From CAYLPT01 sp964385645 (GTDB lineage Bacteria > Armatimonadota > Hebobacteria > Hebobacterales > Hebobacteraceae), in the NCBI GenBank assembly GCA_964385645.1, contig CAYLPT010000070.1:49935-113934 (forward strand): DNA of 64,000 nucleotides, written 5' to 3'. Each line of letters opens with the position of its first letter. The stretch's first letter is position 1. This document shows positions 25,647 through 33,873 of the stretch, one piece after another. The notes under the pieces are model-generated. The model worked only from the letters and a program-made list of their open reading frames with translations, was not told the origin of the DNA and did no database searches. A program made the translations under genes and the position numbers.

Positions 25647-26039
25647 TCACTGCTCCGCCGGACGGACGAGCGTGGTGAGCGTCACGGCGCGCTCCCGTCC
25701 CCGCGCCACCCAGCCCACCTCGACGGCGAGCTGGCGCAGACCCGCCGCGGTCGGCCACTCGGTCACCTCCGCCCGCCAGGTGTACTCCGGATACTCCGGG
25801 GCGAAGCCGCCGGACAGCTCAGCGGTCTGCCACTCGCCGGCCGCCACCAGCTCCGCCAGCTTTCCCTCCGCCAGCGCGGCCGCCTCCAGCCGTCGGCGGG
25901 CGTCGCCCGCGGCGCGGGTGGCGACGGAGATCGCCTGCATGGCCACCGGCAGTACGATGGCCGCCAGCAACAGGGCAGCGAGCACCTCCACCAGTGTGAA
26001 GGCCGCACGCCACTCTCTGGCCTGCCGATGCCAGGTCAT
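25647..26039 (-). CDS. gspI: T2SS minor pseudopilin GspI
   Basis: The protein has 130 residues. Its prepilin signal ends ...REWRA before AFTLVEVLAALLLAAIVLPV. The GspI hallmark follows the helix: AAALAEGKLAELVAAGEW, where the family has a conserved A-x-x-K/Q-x-x-E-L. The start overlaps the gspH stop by four bases (ATGA) and the stop nearly touches gspJ, so the three minor pseudopilins are translationally coupled. Confidence 0.85.
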   Translation of the reverse strand: MTWHRQAREWRAAFTLVEVLAALLLAAIVLPVAMQAISVATRAAGDARRRLEAAALAEGKLAELVAAGEWQTAELSGGFAPEYPEYTWRAEVTEWPTAAGLRQLAVEVGWVARGRERAVTLTTLVRPAEQ

Positions 26040-26605
26040 AGCACCTCACCATCCGCGGCCGCCACCACCTGTAGGGACTCCGCCGGCGAGAGTGAGAGCA
26101 CCCGCACCGCCTCCCCCCACGCGTCGGTGATCAGGATGCTCGCCGGGTCGCTGCGACCGTCGGGGTAGAGGCCGATCCAGCCCCAGCCGACACCCTCGTG
26201 GGGCCACTCCCAGCGCGCTGCTGTGCCCTGTGGGAGGAGGAAGAGCCGACCGAACTCGGTTGGTGGCTCCACGAACTCGCCCGCGGTCTCAGCGGTGAGC
26301 CAGAAGCGGCCCTCCTCGGGGTCGAGGTTCAGGCGGTACGCGCGGCCCTCGACCACCGCCTGCGAGCGGGCGTACTCGGCCAGCGCCACCATCTCGCGGG
26401 CCACGTCGCCGGCCTGCCGCGACCACAGGAAGCGCCGCAGGGAGGGGGAGGAGACCCCCAGGACGATGCCCGCGATCACCAGCACGAGCACCAGCTCGAG
26501 CAGCGTGAAGCCGGCGGCCCACGCGCGCGCGCACCCCCTGCCCTGGGGCCGGCGGCCATGTGTGCACCGCGTGCTCGCGCCGCTACCGCGGCGACCAGTT
26601 GTCAA
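26036..26605 (-). CDS. gspH: T2SS minor pseudopilin GspH
   Basis: The prepilin helix is FTLLELVLVLVIAGIVLGVS, followed by the GspH-type region AREMVALAEYARSQAVVEGR and the beta body YRLNLDPEEGRFWLTAE. Between 26632 (ATG) and the helix there is no other ATG or GTG. I choose the TTG at 26605 because GGAGGAGG lies eight bases upstream; it gives a 32-residue leader. Either start overlaps the end of gspG (by 23 bases for the TTG, 50 for the ATG). The start is therefore uncertain while the gene call is not. Confidence 0.8.
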   Translation of the reverse strand: MTTGRRGSGASTRCTHGRRPQGRGCARAWAAGFTLLELVLVLVIAGIVLGVSSPSLRRFLWSRQAGDVAREMVALAEYARSQAVVEGRAYRLNLDPEEGRFWLTAETAGEFVEPPTEFGRLFLLPQGTAARWEWPHEGVGWGWIGLYPDGRSDPASILITDAWGEAVRVLSLSPAESLQVVAAADGEVL

Positions 26606-27014
26606 TATCGTCGCCTCCTCCAGGCTGTCCATCCGGGCCGTAGGAGTACAGGTCATAGCTGTGGGGGTTGTGCCGCCCCGGATACTCGTAGATGTAAGGG
26701 TTGCCCCACGGGTCGTTGGGGATGTCGCGCTGCAGGTAGGGGCCGCGCCACCTCGAGGCCTCCATGGGCGGCCTCACCAGTACGGCCAGACCCTCCTCGG
26801 TGGTTGGGTAGCGGCCCATGTCAATCTCGAAGGCATCCAGAGCCACCCCGAAGTTCGCGATATCAGCGCGGGCGGCCGCGATGCGCGCGTCCTCAGAGCG
26901 CCCCGCGAACCTTGGCACAACGATGGCGGCCAGCGCGGTGATGATGACCAGCACTAGCAGCAGCTCGATCAGCGTGACGCCCCGGTGGCGTGCCGGCGGG
27001 ATCACCAGTCGCAT
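26583..27014 (-). CDS. gspG: T2SS major pseudopilin GspG
   Basis: The protein has 143 residues, normal for GspG. RHRG|VTLIELLLVLVIITALAAIV is the cleavage site and helix, with Glu at mature position 5. The family signature follows: ADIANFGVALDAFEIDMGRYPTTEEGLAVL, then WRGPYLQ and DPWGNPYIYEYPG. The end has SYGPDGQPGGGDDIDNW, the calcium-binding loop that stabilises major pseudopilins. The ATG at 27014 has AGGAGG nine bases before it; the longer frame from 27071 begins at a GTG inside the gspF overlap. Confidence 0.93.
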   Translation of the reverse strand: MRLVIPPARHRGVTLIELLLVLVIITALAAIVVPRFAGRSEDARIAAARADIANFGVALDAFEIDMGRYPTTEEGLAVLVRPPMEASRWRGPYLQRDIPNDPWGNPYIYEYPGRHNPHSYDLYSYGPDGQPGGGDDIDNWSPR

Positions 27015-27067
27015 GGTCTCTTGCCTCCTCATCCTCGTCTCCCAGCGCCGCGGGGCACGGCCCTCGG

Positions 27068-28282
27068 TCACCGGATCAGCTCCTGCAGCGTGAAGATCGG
27101 CAGCAGCATGCCGATGACTATGGTCCCCACCACGGCCGCCATCACGAACAGCAGCGCCGGCTCGGCCAGCGCCACCAACATGGAGAGCTGGCGGTCGAGC
27201 TCCCCGTCATAGGTGGTGGCCAGGCGAAGCAGCTCCTTGTCCAGGCGACCGCTCTCCTCCGCCACCGCGACCATCTCCACCACCTCGGCCGGGAACAGCC
27301 GCTTGGCGGCCGCCAGGCTGGCGGAGAGGGAGGCGCCACGCTGGACCTCCTCGACGGCCTGGCTGATCGTGTCCGCGAGGGTCTGGTTGCCGACGGCCTC
27401 CCGGGCCACCCGCAGAGCGGACACGAGAGGCACGCCGGCCGCCAGCAGCGTGCCGAGCATCCGGCAGAACCGCACCAGGGCGAGGCGAGCCGCCACCCGG
27501 CCGGCCAGCGGAAGACCCACCACGAAGCGCTCCACGGCTCGCCGCCCGGCCTCCGTGGTCACGGCGCGCCGCACCGCAAGCGCCACCAGCGCCAGGCCGA
27601 TCACGATCAACGCGGCGTGACGGACCATCACCTCGCTGGCGGCGACGATGGCGCGGGTGAGCCAGGGGAGCGCGCCGCCGAGGTCGGCGAAGATGGTGGC
27701 GAAGCGGGGGATGAAGTAGGTCAGCAGGAAGGCAAGCACCGCGGTCGCCAGCACCGCCAGCACCGCCGGGTAAAGCAGGGCGCTCTTCACCTTCCCCTTC
27801 AGGCGCTGCTCCCAGGCGCGGAAGTCGGCGATCTGCTCCAGCACCACGTCCAGGAAGCCGCCGGTCTCTCCGGCCCGCGCCATGGCGATGTAGACGGGGG
27901 AGAAGGAGCGCGGGTACTTCGCCAGCGCCTCCGCCAGCGCCGTGCCGCCCACGACATCCTCGTGAATGGCGGCCCACCGCTCCCGCGCGGCGGCACTCGT
28001 CGCCTCCCGAGCGACCACGCGGAGGGCGCGGCTCAGCGGCACCCCAGCGGTCAACAGATTGGCGAGCTGGCGGGTGAAGGCATCCACGTTGCCCTGGGAC
28101 ACTGGGGCCCCGAAGAGCCGCACGCCAGGCGCCCGCCGGGCTGCGCGCTGTTCCTGGACCGCCACCGGGTGCAGGTTCTGCTGGACGATGTACTCGATGG
28201 CCGCCCCACGCCCGGAGGCGGTGACCGTCCCGGCCACCGGCCGTCCTGCGCCGTCCACCGCCTGGTACTCGAATACCGGCAT
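27068..28282 (-). CDS. gspF: T2SS inner-membrane platform protein GspF
   Basis: The protein has 404 residues. MPVFEYQAVDGAGRPVAGTV is the standard N-terminus. Two T2SSF domains follow, the first with FTRQLANLLTAGVPLSRALRV and FLDVVLEQIADFRAWEQRLK, the second with RFCRMLGTLLAAGVPLVSAL and PAEVVEMVAVAEESGRLDKE. Three membrane helices are visible (AVLAVLATAVLAFLLTYFIP; ALIVIGLALVALAV; ALLFVMAAVVGTIVIGMLL). The ATG shares one base with the gspE stop (TGATG), so expression is coupled to the ATPase that drives pseudopilus assembly. Confidence 0.93.
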   Translation of the reverse strand: MPVFEYQAVDGAGRPVAGTVTASGRGAAIEYIVQQNLHPVAVQEQRAARRAPGVRLFGAPVSQGNVDAFTRQLANLLTAGVPLSRALRVVAREATSAAARERWAAIHEDVVGGTALAEALAKYPRSFSPVYIAMARAGETGGFLDVVLEQIADFRAWEQRLKGKVKSALLYPAVLAVLATAVLAFLLTYFIPRFATIFADLGGALPWLTRAIVAASEVMVRHAALIVIGLALVALAVRRAVTTEAGRRAVERFVVGLPLAGRVAARLALVRFCRMLGTLLAAGVPLVSALRVAREAVGNQTLADTISQAVEEVQRGASLSASLAAAKRLFPAEVVEMVAVAEESGRLDKELLRLATTYDGELDRQLSMLVALAEPALLFVMAAVVGTIVIGMLLPIFTLQELIR

Positions 28283-30051
28283 CAGGCGCCCTCCCGGGAC
28301 CCGGGCCCGGCGGGCTGCCGCCGTTGCGGGGCGGCGGCCGGCGCTATCAGACCGTCGCCGTTGGGGACCTCCGCCCGGGTGACGCGCAGCACCTCCTCGA
28401 TAGTCGTCCGCCCCTCCAGCAACAGCCGCAGACCATCGTCCCAGAGGCTCCTCATGCCGTTCTGCTGGGCGACTCGGCGGATCTCGCCTGCCGAGGCGTG
28501 CTCGAGCACCAGGGCGCGGACCGGATCGCCAATCGTCATCATCTCGAACACCCCGGTGCGACCCCGGTACCCAGTGCCCCGGCACTTGCGGCAGCCGCGC
28601 CCGCGCAGCAGCGTCCCCACGCCCTCCAGCCCGTACTGGGCGCGTAGGCGCGCCACTTCATCGCGGGAGAGCTCCTCGCGGCAGGCCGGGCAGATCAGGC
28701 GCACTAGCCGCTGGGCCACCACAGCCTCGAGAGAGGAGGCGATCAGATAGGGCTCGATGCCCATGTCCACCAGGCGGGTCACCGCGCTGGGCGCGTCATT
28801 GGTGTGCAGGGTGGCGAAGACGAGGTGGCCGGTGAGGGAGGCCTGCACTGCGATCTCGGCCGTCTCCCGGTCCCGAATCTCGCCCACCAGGATCACGTCC
28901 GGGTCATGGCGCAGGATCGAGCGCAGGCCGCGGGCGAAGGTGAGGCCGGCCTTGTTGGAGACCTGGATCTGGTTCACCCCTCGCAGCTCGTACTCGACGG
29001 GGTCCTCGATGGTGACGATCTTGCGCTCCACGTCGTTGATCTGGGAGAGGGCGGCGTATAGGGTGGTGGTCTTGCCGCTCCCCGTGGGGCCGGTCACCAG
29101 GACGATGCCGTAGGGCATGGCGAGGATGCGCCGGAACGACTCCCGGTCGGCGGCCGACATGCCGAGCTGCTCGAGCCCCAGCAGGGGCGCGCTGCGGTCC
29201 AGCAGGCGCAGGACGACGGCCTCGCCGTGGCGCATGGGGATCACCGACACACGCACGTCAATCTCCCGGCCATCCACCCGCAGCAGGATGCGGCCGTCCT
29301 GGGGAAGGCGCTTCTCGGCGATGTCGAGGTTGCTGAGGATCTTCAGGCGGGACACGATGGCGCCGTGGAAACGGCGAACCTCCGGGGGGATGACGGCCTC
29401 CTGGAGCACGCCGTCCACCCGGTAGCGGACCCGAAGCTCGTGCTCGAAGGGCTCGAAGTGCACGTCCGTGGCCCGGGAGCTGATGGCCTCCGTCAGGACC
29501 TCGTTGACGAAGCCCACGATGGAGGCGTCCTCGGCGGCCTCTGTCAAGTCCAGGCCCTCGTCGGCCTCGTGCTCGAGCACCTGCACGGTGGTGGCGGCTG
29601 CGGAGACCAGCGACTGCACCGTGTCCGCGCCCACCCCCAGCGTGGCCGTCAGGTGGCGGTCAATGTCGCTCGGGGAGGCGAGCGCGGGCCGGCACTCGCA
29701 GCCCGCGGCCAGGCGCAGTTCGTCCAGGCCCGTGCTGTCGTAGAGCCGGCTGGTCGCCACCAGCACCGCGCCGTCCTCCTCCTCACACACCGGCAGCACC
29801 CGGTGCTCGAGCAGCACGGAGGCGGGGAACCGCGAGAGAAGCTCCCGCGCGGGCTGGTGGTCGCCTAGGTCCAGGTAGGGGACGTGGAAGGCCTCCGCCA
29901 TCTCGCGGAGCACGCCCTCCTCGCCCGCGCCGGCGACGGCCAGGACGGCCTCGTCCAGAGGAGTCCCCTGGGCCCGCAGCTCACGCACCCGGGCGGCATC
30001 CTCCGCCGAGAGCAGCCCTCGCTCCAGCAGCCTGGTGACTAGGTCAGCCAT
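28282..30051 (-). CDS. gspE: T2SS assembly ATPase GspE
   Basis: The protein has 589 residues. Two N-terminal domains (about 1-160) match the GspE/PilB N1 region that docks on GspL. The ATPase core has Walker A GPTGSGKT (321-328), the Asp box IVTIEDPVEYEL, Walker B DPDVILVGEIRD (383-394) and the His box TGHLVFATLHTND. A zinc-binding insert has C454/C457 and C487/C490 (CPAC, CRKC). It is the first core gene of the run, preceded by a small secreted protein gene and a strong stem-loop. GAGGGCGCGAGCC precedes the ATG. Confidence 0.95.
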   Translation of the reverse strand: MADLVTRLLERGLLSAEDAARVRELRAQGTPLDEAVLAVAGAGEEGVLREMAEAFHVPYLDLGDHQPARELLSRFPASVLLEHRVLPVCEEEDGAVLVATSRLYDSTGLDELRLAAGCECRPALASPSDIDRHLTATLGVGADTVQSLVSAAATTVQVLEHEADEGLDLTEAAEDASIVGFVNEVLTEAISSRATDVHFEPFEHELRVRYRVDGVLQEAVIPPEVRRFHGAIVSRLKILSNLDIAEKRLPQDGRILLRVDGREIDVRVSVIPMRHGEAVVLRLLDRSAPLLGLEQLGMSAADRESFRRILAMPYGIVLVTGPTGSGKTTTLYAALSQINDVERKIVTIEDPVEYELRGVNQIQVSNKAGLTFARGLRSILRHDPDVILVGEIRDRETAEIAVQASLTGHLVFATLHTNDAPSAVTRLVDMGIEPYLIASSLEAVVAQRLVRLICPACREELSRDEVARLRAQYGLEGVGTLLRGRGCRKCRGTGYRGRTGVFEMMTIGDPVRALVLEHASAGEIRRVAQQNGMRSLWDDGLRLLLEGRTTIEEVLRVTRAEVPNGDGLIAPAAAPQRRQPAGPGSREGA

Positions 30052-30086
30052 GGCTCGCGCCCTCCTGAGAGGCGCATTGAGCGGAA

Positions 30087-30120
30087 GGCCGGCTGCCGGC
30101 CCAGCGGCCGGCAGCCGGCC
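30087..30120 (-). repeat. Perfect 15-bp stem-loop between the leader gene and gspE
   Basis: GGCCGGCTGCCGGCC (30087-30101) and its exact complement (30106-30120) flank a four-base loop. It lies in the 82-base space between the first gene of the T2SS run and gspE, 13 bases past the stop of the former. No T-rich tract follows on either strand. It could be an intra-operon attenuator, an RNA-processing or stability element, or a REP-like repeat. Confidence 0.7.
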
Positions 30121-30133
30121 CTACCTGCCGGAC

Positions 30134-30739
30134 TCAGTCGAGGATCCCCATCAGCACGAGCTGCGCCTCCTGCCGCTGCGTGACCAGTTGCCGGACCTCC
30201 TCGCGCGCCCGCTCCAGCTCCTGGCGGGCCCGCTCGCGGGCCTGCCGCAAGGCGGTCAGCCGGGCCCTGATCTGCTCGGGGGTGGCCTGAGGGTTGTTGA
30301 GCGTTTCCTCGAGCTCATCGCTCGCCCTGGCCACCGCAGAGGTTTCGGGGTCCCGCTCCCAGGCTCGTCCGGGGGCGCCGGTCCGCGGCCGGTGCGGCGG
30401 CTCGGCCTCCCGACCTCGCCTCATGGCGCCGAGGCCCATCGGCCCCGCCCCCCCACGCATCATCCGCATGCGGCCCATGGCGACCTCGCGCGACAACTCG
30501 GTCACCCGCTCCAGCCTCGGCCCCAGCACGCGCCACTCCTCTTCCCCGACCTGGAGCTGCTGCCTGAGGCCCTCCATCATCATCTGGCGCATCCGCGCCG
30601 GGTCGGGCGGCTCGCCGAACCGGCCGGGCCGCTGACCCGCGCCGGGCCCACCTCCTCGCATGCCGGCCTGCGCAAAGGCCAAGCCCCCAAGGGCCAGGAC
30701 CGCGACCACCATGCTCGCCAGCATCCTGCGACTGTACAT
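30134..30739 (-). CDS. Small secreted Met/Arg-rich coiled-coil protein, first gene of the T2SS run
   Basis: The protein has 201 residues. A signal peptide (MLASMVVAVLALGGLAFAQA) precedes a Gly/Arg-rich stretch, then RMRQMMMEGLRQQLQVGEEEW, MGRMRMMRGGAG, and a long charged helix at the end (LRQARERARQELERAREEVRQ). The overall look is that of Spy/CpxP-type periplasmic helical proteins, but the LTxxQ motifs of that family are absent. The ATG at 30739 has GGAGGGAAG just before it. It is 82 bases upstream of gspE on the same strand, separated by a perfect stem-loop. Its role in secretion, if any, is unknown. Confidence 0.7.
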   Translation of the reverse strand: MYSRRMLASMVVAVLALGGLAFAQAGMRGGGPGAGQRPGRFGEPPDPARMRQMMMEGLRQQLQVGEEEWRVLGPRLERVTELSREVAMGRMRMMRGGAGPMGLGAMRRGREAEPPHRPRTGAPGRAWERDPETSAVARASDELEETLNNPQATPEQIRARLTALRQARERARQELERAREEVRQLVTQRQEAQLVLMGILD

Positions 30740-30945
30740 CGCTTCCCTCCTGGTCCGAGATGTAGACGTCCCCGCATTCACAGACGACTGAGCCCGGTCG
30801 CCGATTCCCCCCCGCCGGGAGACCGCGTGTGGGCGGGCACGGGCGATCCAGGAGGGACCGGGTGAGCCCCTGGGCAGGGGCAGCCAGTGTGGACGATGGC
30901 AGCCTGCCGTGGTAGGATCGGCTGGGACCTTGGGAGGGGGCTGCC

Positions 30946-31659
30946 ATGATCTGCGCCGGTGTGGACTGGTCGAAGGCGGGGTGGTACGCGGTTGCGCTGC
31001 GCGGGGAGATGGGCCGGCCGCGTTTGCTGTGGCACAGGCCCTTTTCCACCTTCGCCGACCTCGTGGAGGCCGTCGGCGGTGACGGTTCTCTCGCCGTGGA
31101 CATACCGATCGGGCTGTCTGACACCGGCCGGCGGGAGTATGACCTTCTGGCGCGCCGTCTACTGGGGCAGCCGCGGGCACGCTCGGTCTTCCCCGCTCCG
31201 CCGCGCGCCTGCCTGGCGGCCGAGAGCTACAACGAGGCCTGCGCGGCCAGCCTACGCCTGACAGGCAGGAAGCTGAATCTGCAGACCTGGGGGATCATGC
31301 CCTGCATCAGGGAAGTGGACGCCGTGATGACGCCTGCGCTGCAGGGCTGCGTGGTCGAGGTGCATCCCGAGGTGTGCTTCTGGGCGCTCGGCGGCCACCG
31401 CGCCATGCGCTACTCGAAGAAGAAGCCTGAGGGCCGCGCCGAGCGGCTCCGCGTGCTAAGCAGGCACTGTGAGGAACAGCTCGGCGCAGCGCTGGGCCGA
31501 TCCAGCCGACCCGCCGGCGTCGGCATGGACGATGTGCTGGACGCCCTGGCCGCCGCGCTGACGGCCGTCGCCTTCGCGACGGGCCGCTGGCGGCGCATCC
31601 CGGAGTCGCCTGCGACAGACGCCCGGGGGCTGCGCATGGAGATGGTCGTCCCCGGCTAG
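30946..31659 (+). CDS. DUF429 domain protein
   Basis: The protein has 237 residues. CAGVDWSKAGWYAVAL at the start and LAVDIPIGLSDTGRREYDLLAR are the conserved blocks of DUF429, a family with an RNase-H-like fold predicted to be nuclease-like. VEVHPEVCFWALGG and GMDDVLDALAAALTA are the other conserved pieces. GGGAGGGG precedes the ATG. It is transcribed away from the T2SS run across a 206-base divergent region. Downstream in the same frame, after its TAG, lies an orphan protein module that seems unrelated. Confidence 0.85.
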   Translation: MICAGVDWSKAGWYAVALRGEMGRPRLLWHRPFSTFADLVEAVGGDGSLAVDIPIGLSDTGRREYDLLARRLLGQPRARSVFPAPPRACLAAESYNEACAASLRLTGRKLNLQTWGIMPCIREVDAVMTPALQGCVVEVHPEVCFWALGGHRAMRYSKKKPEGRAERLRVLSRHCEEQLGAALGRSSRPAGVGMDDVLDALAAALTAVAFATGRWRRIPESPATDARGLRMEMVVPG

Positions 31660-31869
31660 GCCCTGCACGCAGGAGGCGTCGGGCAGCCGGTCGAGTTCTC
31701 GATCGAGGTGGACTTCCTGGGCGACGGCCAATGGGTCCCTTACGCGGCGATCCGGGTGAAGCCGCACGGCTACGAGCACCGCAAGTTCCCGGCTGGCTTC
31801 GGCGCGCGCTGGCTCAGCGTGACCGCCTCTGGCGACTGCACGGCAGACGCTTGCCTGCATGACAGCTAA
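31660..31869 (+). pseudogene. Orphan C-terminal module of a large secreted protein
   Basis: Directly after the DUF429 stop, and in the same frame, the sequence reads PVEFSIEVDFLGDGQWVPY, then FPAGFGARWLSVTASGDCTA, to a TAA at 31867. This strongly resembles the last 60 residues of big secreted proteins common in Armatimonadota and Planctomycetes (xVEVDxxGxGxWxxYxTF, then FPxGFxAHWVRVxAxxDCTATAxF). No start codon with a binding site and no upstream part is present. I take it as the tail of a deleted gene. Confidence 0.6.
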
Positions 31870-31926
31870 TGGCTCAGGCGCCAACTGACAGGCGAGCCCG
31901 GCCGCAGGCCCCGGTGGCCGAGGCGC

Positions 31927-32751
31927 TTAGCGCTCCTGCAGCAGGCCGCGCAGGAACCCGGCCGCCCAGACGGCGTTCAGCTCGCCGTGCTGCTGGTTCC
32001 TGAAGGTCCCGAAGTGCTCGCAGTTGACAGGGCCGTCGAAGCCGATCTCGCGCAGGGCCCGGGCTAGCGCGGCGAAGGGCACCTTGCCTTTGCCCAGGAG
32101 CATCTCCGGGCAGTTGGCGCCCACGACGTCGGCGTCGCGCAGGTGGACGTAGTGGATTCGCTGCCCAAGGCGCCGGACCGACTCGACCACATCGTCGCCG
32201 GCCTGCCAGTAGCTGCCCGCGCAGAAGCACACTCCGTTGTGGGCGTCGGGGACGGCCTCGAAGAGCGCCAGGAGCGTCTCGGTATTCCAGAGCGCGGCCT
32301 GGGGGAGCCAGCTCGCATGGATGGCCAGCAACACGCCCGCCGCCGCGCACGCCTGCACAATGGGCCGATATGAGTCGTGGAGGCCGGCCACGTACCGGTC
32401 GCGGTCTGCGTCCTCCGGCACCGCGCCCATGTCGAAGAGCTGCGCAACCGGCACGCCTCCCTCTCCCAGGGCAGCGATGCTCGTGCAGACCGCCCTCAGG
32501 TCCTCCTCCGGCGGGCGCCCGTCGGCGCCGCGCTTCATCCACCCTACGGTGACGGCGGAAAGGCGAATGCCGGCCTCATCGAAGGGGCGCCTGAAGGCCG
32601 CCAGCTCCTCCGCCGTGAGCGGGCCTCCGTCCTGCCGGCGGGCGATCTGCTTCGAGTCGCAGACCAGGTCCCAGATGTCGGCGTCGGCGAGCAGCGCGAT
32701 GGTCGCGGCCGGGTCGTCGCCCCGCATGCCATAGTGAAGGCTTGGTCTCAT
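31927..32751 (-). CDS. Xylose-isomerase-like TIM-barrel sugar isomerase/epimerase
   Basis: The protein has 274 residues. The barrel is recognisable from IWDLVCDSKQIA, RLSAVTVGWM, VLLAIHASWLPQ, VCFCAGSYWQAGDDVVESV, IHYVHLRDADVVG and VNCEHFGTF, giving the Glu/Asp/His metal ligands of the AP-endonuclease-2-like family. Mannonate dehydratase (UxuA) is a possible alternative given the N-terminus. The start at 32751 overlaps the preceding dehydrogenase stop by four bases (ATGA), so the two are translationally coupled and probably act on one sugar. Upstream frame extensions only shadow that gene. Confidence 0.85.
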   Translation of the reverse strand: MRPSLHYGMRGDDPAATIALLADADIWDLVCDSKQIARRQDGGPLTAEELAAFRRPFDEAGIRLSAVTVGWMKRGADGRPPEEDLRAVCTSIAALGEGGVPVAQLFDMGAVPEDADRDRYVAGLHDSYRPIVQACAAAGVLLAIHASWLPQAALWNTETLLALFEAVPDAHNGVCFCAGSYWQAGDDVVESVRRLGQRIHYVHLRDADVVGANCPEMLLGKGKVPFAALARALREIGFDGPVNCEHFGTFRNQQHGELNAVWAAGFLRGLLQER

Positions 32752-33752
32752 GCCTTGCTCCTTTCCGCCAGCATGGCGAGCAATGGGTTGTCCGGCACCT
32801 CGATCGGGAAGGTCACGACGCGGCGCCGGCGCGAGGATTCGTAGGTGGCGATGATGACGGCGAGGGCCTCGCGGGCGGCCTCGGCCGCCAGGGGGTGCGG
32901 CGCGCCTGTCTCGAGGGAGTCGCCGAGCGCGCGCACCTCCCCGTCGAATCCCTCCTGCCAGTCCTCGCGGGCGGGCTTCGGGATCTCGCGCCAGGAGACA
33001 TCCGACTGCCTGCGGATGCGGGCCACGGAGGGGTCGCCCTCGACCCGGAGCTCTCCCTCCTCGGCGGCGATCACCTGGCTGAACCGAGGCACCATGGACC
33101 CGCAGGCCAGCGTCGCGCGCAGCCCGTTCTCGAAGTGGATGAGGGATATCGCCGAGTCCTCGGCCGGCGCGCCGTGCCGCTCGTGCACCACCGAGATGTC
33201 CACCTGGCCGAAGACGGACTTCGTCGGCGCGTCGCCATTGTACCATCGGATCATGTCAACGGCGTGCGTGCCCCAGGTCATGAGGTCGTAGTGGTGGACG
33301 TCGAACCAGATGTCCGTGAGCTTCCCGATCTCCCCCTCCAGCAGCGGCTTCGCGATCGCGATGTGGCCGGGCTGGAAGCGCCGCTGGTGGCCGATGACCA
33401 GGAGCACGCCGCGCTCGCGGCAGGTGCGGATCATCTCGTCCGCATCACCCAGGTTCAGGGCGATCGGCTTCTCGCAGAGCACGGCCTTGGCCCCGGCCTG
33501 GGCGGCCATCACGGTCGGCTCCCGGTGATCGGGGTGCGGCGTGCACACCGAGACGATGTCGAGCTTCTCCTCGGCGAGCATGTCCGCGGCCGATGAGTAC
33601 ACTCGGACGCCGTACTTCTCCGCAAACCGGGCGCGGCGCTCCGCGCTCGGCTCGGCGGCCGCGACCAGCTCCATCCTCCGGTCATTCCGGTAGGCCGCAG
33701 CGTGGTGCGACGAGATGCCGCCGCAGCCGATGATCCCTGCACGATAGCCCAT
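32748..33752 (-). CDS. Gfo/Idh/MocA family oxidoreductase
   Basis: The protein has 334 residues. AGIIGCGGISSHHAAAY is the Rossmann motif, KAVLCEKPIALNLGDAD holds the EKP signature, and WGTHAVDMIRWYNGD is the catalytic His region of the second domain. AAGGAG lies upstream of the ATG. The neighbouring isomerase and the divergent amidohydrolase suggest a small sugar or inositol-type catabolic unit. The substrate is not visible in the sequence. Confidence 0.92.
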   Translation of the reverse strand: MGYRAGIIGCGGISSHHAAAYRNDRRMELVAAAEPSAERRARFAEKYGVRVYSSAADMLAEEKLDIVSVCTPHPDHREPTVMAAQAGAKAVLCEKPIALNLGDADEMIRTCRERGVLLVIGHQRRFQPGHIAIAKPLLEGEIGKLTDIWFDVHHYDLMTWGTHAVDMIRWYNGDAPTKSVFGQVDISVVHERHGAPAEDSAISLIHFENGLRATLACGSMVPRFSQVIAAEEGELRVEGDPSVARIRRQSDVSWREIPKPAREDWQEGFDGEVRALGDSLETGAPHPLAAEAAREALAVIIATYESSRRRRVVTFPIEVPDNPLLAMLAERSKA

Positions 33753-33873
33753 GGCGGGGTCAGTCTCCTTTCACACGACCTCGGCGGCGCGCGCTCCCGT
33801 TCCCCAGCCGGCGGGCAGGAGCCCGGACGGTCGAGCGGGAAGTGGCCGGCGCACCCGATGCGGAGGAGCGACC

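Noticed and set aside
26605..26632. ATG at 26632 as the gspH start
   Set aside because: It lacks a good binding site and lengthens the prepilin leader further; the TTG behind GGAGGAGG is better, though not certain.
8267..31659. TAG recoded as a sense codon in this organism, suggested by the transposase amber codon and the frame continuing past the DUF429 TAG
   Set aside because: Several intact genes end normally at TAG (for example at 1430-1432 and the FGE-like gene), and no gene needs TAG read through to complete a conserved core apart from the transposase.
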